Assembly: GCF_014695715.1 (NCBI RefSeq)
Contig: NZ_JACJOT010000018.1
Coordinates: forward strand, 372,001-436,000
DNA: 64,000 bases
Source: Microcoleus sp. FACHB-68
Lineage (GTDB): Bacteria > Cyanobacteriota > Cyanobacteriia > Cyanobacteriales > Oscillatoriaceae
Reading direction: 5' to 3'
The notes below the pieces were generated by a model. That model was not told where the DNA came from. It saw nothing but the letters and a program-made list of their open reading frames with translations, and did no database searches. Within the stretch, counting starts at the first letter, position 1. The number at the start of each line of letters is the position of its first letter. This document shows positions 1 through 8,124 of the stretch, piece after piece. A program made the translations under genes and the position numbers.

Positions 1-69
1 AGATAGGAACAGAGATTGATACAGTAGGATCTGCTCTCTTGCCCAACTGAATTTTGGAGGACTCAACCT

Positions 70-369
70 GTGGCCAAACAAACCGTTCGAGTGGTAGCTC
101 GTGTTGTGGCGCTTCCCGATCAGGTGGAGCCGGTGAAGTCTATTCTTTTGAGCATCATTGAACCAACTCGCCAAGAAGCCGGCTGTATTTTCTACGAACT
201 GATGCAAAATTCAGCCGATCCGACTGATTTTGTCTTTGTGGAAGAGTGGGAAACTCAGGAATTGCTCAACGCCCATTTAAATTCACAACATATTCAGCAG
301 GCAGCCTCTCAACTTAATGGCTTGGCTGCGATGTCGCCAGATATCCGCTGTTATCAATTGCTGGCTTAA
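70..369 (+). CDS. Putative quinol monooxygenase (ABM/YgiN-like)
   Basis: A 99-aa protein with the size and pattern of the dimeric alpha+beta antibiotic-biosynthesis-monooxygenase (ABM) fold: an N-terminal strand RVVARVVAL, a central EAGCIFYELMQ strand and an FVFVEEWETQE strand followed by the helix ELLNAHLNSQHI. Family members such as YgiN oxidise quinols or related aromatics without a cofactor, or act as small stress proteins. It starts with GTG; TTGGAGG lies 9 nt upstream, which supports this start. It appears monocistronic, with nearly 400 bp of non-coding sequence after it. The fold is fairly secure; the substrate is unknown. A second, divergent member of the fold is at 50794-51075. Confidence 0.8.
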   Translation: MAKQTVRVVARVVALPDQVEPVKSILLSIIEPTRQEAGCIFYELMQNSADPTDFVFVEEWETQELLNAHLNSQHIQQAASQLNGLAAMSPDIRCYQLLA

Positions 370-756
370 TAGTATTGACAATTTTCAAATTTTATGAATA
401 AAACTGATATTTAAAATTCTTGAGCCGGCAGGAGCAATGCCTTTCCTCTGTCTGAGCAAAACTAACCGAGCAATTGAAATGAATAATTTGTAGCATTCAC
501 TACAATCATCCAGTTTTATCAAAAGCACGAAGTCGATGGATGTGATGAGCACCGCTCATACCACAGCCAGCGTAGAGGGTCATTTCAGCCATAGTAGAAA
601 CTGAGACCGGCCCAATAAAATTAGAGAATTCAAAGAGATTCCCAGAGGGTCAGCCCAATGTGGGAGCTTAAAGGTTAAAAGTAAAAAAGCAAAATTAAAA
701 ATAAAACAGAGAATACTCTCCTTTTTTAATTTTTTATGGCTTGCTGATGCCGGCAG
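370..756. other. Intergenic region without a recognisable gene
   Basis: No convincing reading frame is seen on either strand; the longest ATG frames are about 20 codons. A short palindrome (agagaatactct) near 708-719 is flanked by a T-rich stretch and could be a weak terminator for the minus-strand regulator that ends at 757. Confidence 0.5.
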
Positions 757-1125
757 TTACAGTCCTTTCAGCAGTTGTTTAACTGTTGCAATCAGTTCGG
801 TTGGGCGAAAAGGTTTGGCAATATAAGCATCAGCCCCTTGTTTCATTCCCCAGTAGCGATCAAATTCCTCACTTTTACTCGTACACATAACAACAGGGAT
901 ATTGTGGGCTTTTGGGTCATTTTTGAGCCACCGGCACAGTTCGTAGCCGTTCATCCGAGGCATGACAACGTCCGTAATCACTAAATCTGGATAGCGGGCT
1001 TGAATTTGTTCTTTTGCTTCAATGCCATCAGATGCTTCAACAACATTGAGTCCGCTCTTTCTTAAAATATCTGAAACAATTTGACGTAGGGTTAAACTGT
1101 CATCCACGATCAGAACCGTATTCAT
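757..1125 (-). CDS. CheY-like single-domain response regulator (PilH-like)
   Basis: A 122-aa stand-alone receiver domain. It has the acidic pair D8/D9 in VLIVDDS, the phospho-acceptor D52 in VITDVVMPRMNG, T82 in the CTSKS switch segment and the invariant K104 in AKPF. The sequence style (RMNGYELCRWLKNDP, YWGMKQGADAYIAKPF) is that of cyanobacterial PilH/PatA-neighbour regulators, which act with CheA-like kinases in type IV pilus motility and phototaxis. No kinase or pilus gene is adjacent, so the partner is unknown. The gene is divergent from pds and separated from it by about 520 bp. Fold and phosphorylation site are secure; a motility role is inferred from similarity only. Confidence 0.9.
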   Translation of the reverse strand: MNTVLIVDDSLTLRQIVSDILRKSGLNVVEASDGIEAKEQIQARYPDLVITDVVMPRMNGYELCRWLKNDPKAHNIPVVMCTSKSEEFDRYWGMKQGADAYIAKPFRPTELIATVKQLLKGL

Positions 1126-1553
1126 AGATCCCTGCCTGCTAGTTTAAAAGGTTAATAAGAAAGTGTAGATTTCCTACAGTGCCGAGCGACCCTCTATTTG
1201 ATATCGTGCCCATTGATCACGCAAAAATTTACAGGGCCAACGATTTTAGGCTGGAAATTTTTCCGAACAGCGACCGATCCAAATTCTCAGCCTCCAGCCA
1301 TCGGCAATTTTCTGGGGACGCCTGAGAATTTTTGAGATCGGATGGGATCGCCGGGAAAGCTGGGAGACTCTATCCTAGCTGAATAACGAGAGAGTGCAAG
1401 CTATGAGCCGCAATTGTTTTACCCCAGAGTAACGGGCTTGCTCTCAAGGCGTTTATGGATGGGAAAATAAACTTTTCTGGCTACTCCAACAGGCAGAGGG
1501 CCGGCACTCCAGCTAAAAATCGTCAATATAAAATTGATCAGGTTGGACAAAGC

Positions 1554-1585
1554 TTGCAAAATGTAACGGATTGCAAAGGTATAAT
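1554..1585 (+). promoter_or_regulatory. Candidate promoter of pds-crtB
   Basis: A perfect TATAAT lies at 1580-1585, 61 nt before the pds start. A TTGCAA at 1554-1559 is a possible -35 element, but its 20-nt spacing is long, so the -10 is the stronger part. Transcription would begin near 1592, leaving a leader of about 55 nt. Confidence 0.45.
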
Positions 1586-1622
1586 GAGAGGCGGGTAATC
1601 ACACCCTTAAGAAAATCTTTAG

Positions 1623-3160
<1,538 letters not shown>

Positions 3161-3178
3161 TTTCTAAGCTTGCAACGA

Positions 3179-4108
3179 ATGCTGCAACTGCCTCATTACT
3201 CCTGCATGAACACGCTGGCTTCCCCAGAGGCCGCTTACGAACTCTGTCGTCAGATCACAGCCACTTATGCCAAAACTTTTTATTTGGGCACGCTGTTGAT
3301 GTCAGAGGAGAAACGGCGGGCAATCTGGGCTATCTATGCTTGGTGCCGTCGCACAGATGAATTGGTTGATGGGCCTCGCGCTCGATTAACTACGCCTGAA
3401 ACCCTCGACCAGTGGGAACACCAACTCGAATCCATCTTTGGGGGTTATCCCCAAGAAGATCCCGATGTGGCGCTAGCGGATACGCTGCAACGCTTCTCCC
3501 TAAGCATTCAGCCATTTCGGGATATGATTGCGGGCCAGCGGATGGATTTGTGCTGTAGCCGGTACGAGACGTTTGAGGAGCTTTACCTCTACTGTTACCG
3601 AGTCGCCGGTACAGTTGGTTTGATGTCGATGCCGATCATGGGGGTGGAACCATCGCCCCGCACGGCTCCTTGGAATCGAAATGTACCAGCGGAACTTCCG
3701 ATTGAAGAGGCAGTGGCACTGGGAATTGCCAACCAGCTCACAAACATCCTCCGAGATGTTGGGGAAGATGCGAACCGGGGTCGCATTTACCTGCCTTTAC
3801 AAGAGTTGGCGCTGTTTAACTACACCGAAGAGGATTTATTCAATGGTGTGGTGGATGAACGATGGCGCGAGTTGATGCGCTTCCAAATCGGGCGAGCGCG
3901 TAAGTTTTTTACGATGGCTGAAAAAGGCGTTAGTCAGTTGAGTTTAGATGCACGCTGGCCGGTTTGGTCGGCGCTGATGCTCTACCGGCAAATCCTGGAT
4001 GTGATTGAGAGCAACCACTACGACGTGTTTCGGCAGCGAGCTTATGTTGGGCGCTCCCGCAAGCTGTTGTATTTGCCTGTGGCTTGGCTGAGGGCGCAAG
4101 TCCTCTAA
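3179..4108 (+). CDS. crtB: Phytoene synthase
   Basis: A 309-aa enzyme that condenses two geranylgeranyl diphosphates to phytoene, the first committed carotenoid step and the substrate source for the upstream desaturase. It shows both Asp-rich motifs of the squalene/phytoene synthase fold: DELVDG in the first half (after YAWCRRT) and the second motif DVGEDANRGRIYLP, plus the family segments YAKTFYLGT and RVAGTVGLMSMPIMG. The ATG at 3179 (MLQLPHYSC) matches the usual start of cyanobacterial homologues; an in-frame TTG at 3170 would add three residues. It probably forms an operon with pds, though the repeat hairpin between them could affect read-through. Confidence 0.96.
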   Translation: MLQLPHYSCMNTLASPEAAYELCRQITATYAKTFYLGTLLMSEEKRRAIWAIYAWCRRTDELVDGPRARLTTPETLDQWEHQLESIFGGYPQEDPDVALADTLQRFSLSIQPFRDMIAGQRMDLCCSRYETFEELYLYCYRVAGTVGLMSMPIMGVEPSPRTAPWNRNVPAELPIEEAVALGIANQLTNILRDVGEDANRGRIYLPLQELALFNYTEEDLFNGVVDERWRELMRFQIGRARKFFTMAEKGVSQLSLDARWPVWSALMLYRQILDVIESNHYDVFRQRAYVGRSRKLLYLPVAWLRAQVL

Positions 4109-4264
4109 AAGATTACTGGCAACCGGCTAAGGTATGGTGGGTGGCGCTGGCTTGTGTGAGCGCCGCTGCTTACTTGTGCTAATCCAGCAGAATAAAGGTT
4201 GCTTTGAAGTCAACTCAGTCACACCGATGAAAGCCGGTTAGAAGCTTCTTGATAGGTTTTATCG

Positions 4265-4409
4265 ATATCTTCCTTTGGTTAGATGCGCTAAAAGCTTAGT
4301 TGTGAAATGTTTTTAAATGTCAACCTAAAGAGGTCCGGAGCCGTTTTCTTCATATTTTCCTTTAGGTGGATGCAGAAAAAACTTAGTTGTGAAGTGTTTT
4401 CTTAATGTC
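4265..4409. repeat. Imperfect direct repeat in the crtB-EAL gap
   Basis: Two related segments of about 57 nt, 4265-4321 and 4352-4409, share ttccttt, gatgc and the block cttagttgtgaa followed by tgtttt and aatgtc. They lie in a 575-bp region with no credible gene on either strand, upstream of the EAL gene. Confidence 0.6.
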
Positions 4410-4683
4410 CTGCTCGCTTATTTCTATCTCTGCCTGAAGACGCTTGTATCAGAGAATTGCTGATAATAATTTGTCAATAGACTGATAAGTTATTTACATA
4501 TCCTGCTAGAGAAGGCTTAACAAAAGCTTAAAGATTGAACACTTTTTTTATCTACCTCAATATCATTTATAGATATTTCTTAAAGGGGATGTGATTGAAA
4601 TTAAGCGGTGTGATTTTTAGCACAGTATGAAGCACCTCTCCTATCGTATATTATTAGCTAAATGAGCTTAATATGTCGTAACA

Positions 4684-5769
4684 ATGAGGAATCTATCCCT
4701 AATGCGCCCTATCGATTCATTAACTAACCAACTGAAATTCATAATACAACCGTTGGACTTAGATACAATTAACGAGCTTGGCGAACTAGGATTCCAGAAA
4801 ATTCCGGCCATTCCTCAACTCGTTTATCAAGAAGTTACTGAAACTCAGCTAGCTGCTGTTTTTAGGCAGCTCAGCCGAACTCTAACAGACGCTAGTCAAG
4901 CCGCATCGCGCTTTTTGTTGACACGCTTACCCCTTGAGGATAACAGTCTACTGTTAGAATTTCTTCAGGCTCAGCCCCTAAGTGTGATTACGAACTGTGT
5001 GAGAAATGCCTGGTTTTTCCATTTACTCTTAAAGCAGTGTTTATTATTCAAGTATCAACCTATTTTTGATTTAGGTTCGGGTGAGATCATCGCTCATGAA
5101 TGTCTAGCTCGCGCCCTCAGCGAACAGGGTCAGTATCTGAGCGGACAACAATTAATTGATGCAGCCCTTTCAACGAAGCTAACGCGCGAGTTTGATGAAT
5201 TAGCCAGGGAAATTTGTTTGGATTCAATTGCCGCCTTAAACACGAATCAAACTTTTTTCATTAATGTTTTACCGAATGCGATTATCAATAATTTTAAGTC
5301 TCTAGAACAGAATCTAGAAAAAGTATTGGCGCTGGGATTGCAACCGCACCAAATTGTGTTTGAATTAACTGAAGTTGAAATCCTCGCCCACTGCCCAAAT
5401 TTGCCCCAGCTCATCAACCGTCTAAGAAAATGGGGTTTTGGAATTGCGGTGGATGATTTATGTGGTTGTGTTTCCATTGATCATTATGTGATGGAGATTC
5501 GTCCGGATTTTGTTAAACTTGATCGGCGCTTGATAGATGGGTGCAGCAAACATCCTCTGAAGCAAACTTTAATCAAAAGTCTGTTACATTCTGCCCACGA
5601 AGAGGGAATTCTGGTTGTCGCGGAGGGACTAGAACAGCGTAAGGATATCGAGTGCTGCCGCGATTTAGGGATGGACTACGGACAGGGATTTGGATTGGGG
5701 CGTCCCGAATTGACGTTGCAACAGCAATCTTCAACCTTTAGAGATTTTTCGATGTCTAAAGCTTCGTAG
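4684..5769 (+). CDS. EAL-domain protein, probable cyclic-di-GMP phosphodiesterase
   Basis: A 361-aa protein with an unrecognised N-terminal region (residues 1-118) and an EAL domain (about 120-350). Motifs in order: YQPIFDLGSGEIIAHECLAR (the EAL signature, here ECL, E139), FFINVLP (N194), FELTEVE (E227), AVDDLCG (D257/D258), FVKLDR (K278), VAEGLE (E314) and YGQGFGLGRP (Q334). All metal- and substrate-binding positions are present, which favours hydrolysis of c-di-GMP. The loop-6 motif DFGTG is DLCGC here; this loop couples dimerisation to catalysis, so activity may be lowered or the protein may act as a c-di-GMP sensor. No transmembrane segment is obvious. An in-frame ATG at 4702 is an alternative start. 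Confidence 0.85.
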   Translation: MRNLSLMRPIDSLTNQLKFIIQPLDLDTINELGELGFQKIPAIPQLVYQEVTETQLAAVFRQLSRTLTDASQAASRFLLTRLPLEDNSLLLEFLQAQPLSVITNCVRNAWFFHLLLKQCLLFKYQPIFDLGSGEIIAHECLARALSEQGQYLSGQQLIDAALSTKLTREFDELAREICLDSIAALNTNQTFFINVLPNAIINNFKSLEQNLEKVLALGLQPHQIVFELTEVEILAHCPNLPQLINRLRKWGFGIAVDDLCGCVSIDHYVMEIRPDFVKLDRRLIDGCSKHPLKQTLIKSLLHSAHEEGILVVAEGLEQRKDIECCRDLGMDYGQGFGLGRPELTLQQQSSTFRDFSMSKAS

Positions 5770-5930
5770 TACGGATGCCGGCTGATTTGACAAATTTGGG
5801 AATTAACGTATTTTCGCGTACCGTGTGGCGAGTGGGAAAAAATCTGTATGATGGGTTATGTTTTGGCGAAAGCAAACCTCAGCTTGCTTTAATTTCGCCT
5901 ATCACACCGGCAATTCCATAACCACTATCC

Positions 5931-6344
5931 ATGCAGCTAGAATTTGTTCCAGTAGAAGAGTTTTATTTTGCCCTTACCTTGGCAGTTCGCACACTTGAAG
6001 ATTTAACGAAACCCGGTTTAGCCGAGCAGGTGCGATCGCGCTTGGAACTCGAATGCGGGCAACCCTCCACCGTAGCCGCTGCTAGCCAGAATACTTTTAA
6101 CTATGTGTTTCGCGTCAAAGATTACGATAACAGCCCTTCCCCTCAGCTCATGGTTTCTGTCGCTGACTGGCAAGGGAAACTGCGTTTGAGCAGTGATTAT
6201 GGCTGGACACTTGACGAATCTCGTAAGGCAGTGCGGACTGAACTATTCAGCCGCCGGCAAGAATTTGCTCAACACCTGCGTGTTCACCTCCAAGATTGGC
6301 TGCAAGTGCCGTTATTAGAAGAAACGTCTAATTGGGTTGCTTAA
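5931..6344 (+). CDS. Conserved hypothetical protein
   Basis: A 137-aa soluble protein that I do not recognise. It begins with MQLEFVPVEEFYFALTLAVRTLEDL, contains many charged helical segments (LTKPGLAEQVRSRLELE, DESRKAVRTELFSRRQEFAQHLRVHL) and ends with a tryptophan-containing tail. There is no signal peptide, membrane segment or metal motif. A HIP1-type sequence (gcgatcgc) lies within it. It stands alone, with a hairpin 45 nt after its stop. Codon use resembles its neighbours, so it is probably a real gene. Confidence 0.65.
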   Translation: MQLEFVPVEEFYFALTLAVRTLEDLTKPGLAEQVRSRLELECGQPSTVAAASQNTFNYVFRVKDYDNSPSPQLMVSVADWQGKLRLSSDYGWTLDESRKAVRTELFSRRQEFAQHLRVHLQDWLQVPLLEETSNWVA

Positions 6345-6388
6345 ATTTGTTCTGTGGTTTAACCGGCACTAAAAAAATAGGCCGATGA

Positions 6389-6413
6389 AAGGTTAAAACT
6401 TCTTTTTAACCTT
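6389..6413. terminator. Inverted repeat between two converging genes
   Basis: A perfect 10-bp inverted repeat, aaggttaaaa / ttttaacctt, with a 5-nt loop. It lies between the hypothetical gene (plus) and the Rbp gene (minus) and is A/T-flanked on both sides, so it could end transcripts from either direction. Confidence 0.5.
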
Positions 6414-6568
6414 CAACCTTTTTGAGGATTTCCCACTCAAACTTAACGATTTCAAAGACAATCAGCGGGCGCTTGCTACACGTGGATTTTAAAAAATTCC
6501 TCCGGCTAATTCACCGGCACAAGTGTTCAAGTCGCCCGTTTTAACTGTCTTGAGCGCAAAAGCTACAT

Positions 6569-7099
6569 TTACGGGTTGCTTGCTTGAGCCGCCAGCATTT
6601 GCTTGAGCTTTTCCAACTCTTGTGCCCAGCGTGGATCTGGCTGGGAGGCTTCTTGCTGTGTAGAAGTCGAGGTGCCGCCGCCGCCGGTACTGGTAGAACC
6701 GCGACGAGACTTGTTACCGCCGCCGCGACGTTCGCCACTACGACGTTCGCCACCGCCACCGCCACCGCCGCCACCGCCAGTTGGAGCGCCAGCAGCCTTG
6801 GTAACAGGAGCAGCCGGTTGTGGGGCTGATTCCTCGTCTCCTTTACCCTTAGAGCGAGGCAATGCCTTCTCTATTTTGATTGGGTTTTCTTTAAACACAA
6901 AACCGTTGTACTTCTCGATGATTTGATCAGCCTCTTCATCAGTTTTGACGGTAACAAAACCAAATCCCCGACATTTGCCGGTTTTGCGATCAGTGATCAC
7001 TTTCGTAGAAACAGAATCGCCGGCTTCCGCAAAAATATCTTGCAGCTCTTTACGATCTATTTCTTTGGGTAGATTCCCTACATAAAGACGAATTGACAT
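6569..7099 (-). CDS. RRM-type RNA-binding protein with Gly-rich tail (Rbp)
   Basis: A 176-aa protein with a single N-terminal RNA-recognition motif (residues 1-80): RNP2 is LYVGNL and RNP1 is CRGFGFV. After a linker (EKALPRSKGKGDEE) comes a Gly/Arg/Ser-rich stretch with a run of nine or more glycines, then a helical end DPRWAQELEKLKQMLAAQ. Cyanobacterial Rbp proteins bind mRNA and are involved in cold response or in directing certain photosynthesis mRNAs to thylakoids. The ATG at 7099 is chosen because GGAGG lies 8 nt upstream; an in-frame TTG at 7114 overlaps that site and is unlikely. The Gly tract makes false frames on the other strand. Confidence 0.92.
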   Translation of the reverse strand: MSIRLYVGNLPKEIDRKELQDIFAEAGDSVSTKVITDRKTGKCRGFGFVTVKTDEEADQIIEKYNGFVFKENPIKIEKALPRSKGKGDEESAPQPAAPVTKAAGAPTGGGGGGGGGGERRSGERRGGGNKSRRGSTSTGGGGTSTSTQQEASQPDPRWAQELEKLKQMLAAQASNP

Positions 7100-7654
7100 G
7101 GACAAGTCCTCCAAAGTTGGGTTCCAACAAATTTACAAATCTTAACTTGATAACGGTCATCAAGAGACAAGGGTTGACGCCAAGCAGCAAAACTAGCCGA
7201 GCTGTGTGCCCCTCTGGCAAACCTCAGCAACGCAGTTCACCTCTAATTGCAAAATTATTCAATAGGCTTCTGCCAATACATTGCACCCGACGCGCTTGAA
7301 ATTTAGCTAGACGCTCGCTGCGTAAGCTTTTGGTCATCACTAGGGAATGGAGGCTCAATGGTGTTTTAAGAATACTGTTGTTACACAATCTTGAGAAAAA
7401 CCGCCGTAAAAACCACTGGTGGTAGCCTGGGATTTCAAGCAATAGGGATGCTAACGTCCCGATTTGTCCCGTCGGGTATGCAGGAACTGACGCGCTTAGG
7501 AGCCGATAGCATAGCCTAGACACGCTTTGCCCAAAATGCTGTCTTGGTAACTCGCAATTCAGTGAGCGACCCACAAATCCCCTTGCTTTGAGGATATAAG
7601 ATTTTAAACCCTTAATAAAGGTATCACAGCCTTGGGTATGGAGCTAGCTACAAG

Positions 7655-7674
7655 GGCGGAAATCCGTCTTTTTT
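7655..7674 (+). terminator. Terminator-like hairpin with T6
   Basis: ggcgg-aaat-ccgtc forms a 5-bp stem (one G-T pair) directly followed by six T. It has no protein gene upstream on the plus strand, which suggests a non-coding transcript ends here or that it is a remnant. Confidence 0.4.
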
Positions 7675-8052
7675 ATCTATAACAATGCCATTACTTAAAA
7701 GGCGCTCAGTTAGGTGTGCATCTAACTTGCATTTTTCAAGTTGCCCGATAGCACCAATAAATGGCTAGCCGCAGAGAAAGAAAAACGAATTCCCACAGAT
7801 ATCGTTACCTACATTTCCCATGCTGGCAAGCAATAGAAATTAAATGCCTGACAGCTTACGCAAAAAACCAGCCGATGGCTGCGGCTGGCTGAAATTGCTG
7901 TGTTGGGAGAAGGAAAACCTGATACCAAGACGGCTCCTGCGACTGCAATAACAGAGATTGAAGGCTTGGACACGTCTGGAACCATGTGCTTTCTGTAAAT
8001 AACTGTAACATTACTGGAAAAAAGTTTGCAACATTTCTTTACATATTAGGGG

Positions 8053-8093
8053 ATGGGGCATGGGGCATGGGGCATGGGGCATGGGGCATGGGG
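8053..8093. repeat. Tandem GGGGCAT heptamers
   Basis: About six copies of a 7-nt unit (ggggcat) in a row, close to the 3' end of the M48-like gene. Related tracts occur at 21764-21804 and, on the opposite strand, at 42781-42822. Confidence 0.85.
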
Positions 8094-8124
8094 AGGTTCT
8101 ACTTTATTCTTGTCTCCTAACCTT

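Larger units (their letters stand above)
7100..8124. other. Gene-poor kilobase upstream of the Rbp gene
   Basis: I find no gene with recognisable protein features on either strand. The first 150-200 nt should contain the Rbp promoter and 5' leader (minus strand). Between 7400 and 7560 are several short self-complementary stretches (ccactggtgg; gggatgctaacgtccc; cccgtcggg), and a plus-strand terminator-like hairpin follows at 7655-7674. The combination could reflect a structured RNA or a decayed element, but I cannot assign one. Confidence 0.35.

Noticed and set aside
6541-6926. Several frames over the Gly-rich end of the Rbp gene
   Set aside because: GGN repeats give long Pro, Ala or Val runs in other frames; only the RRM frame is meaningful.
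7224-7574. 116-codon minus frame in the Rbp upstream region
   Set aside because: Arg/Leu/Ser-rich without domain pattern; the DNA has palindromes rather than codon structure.
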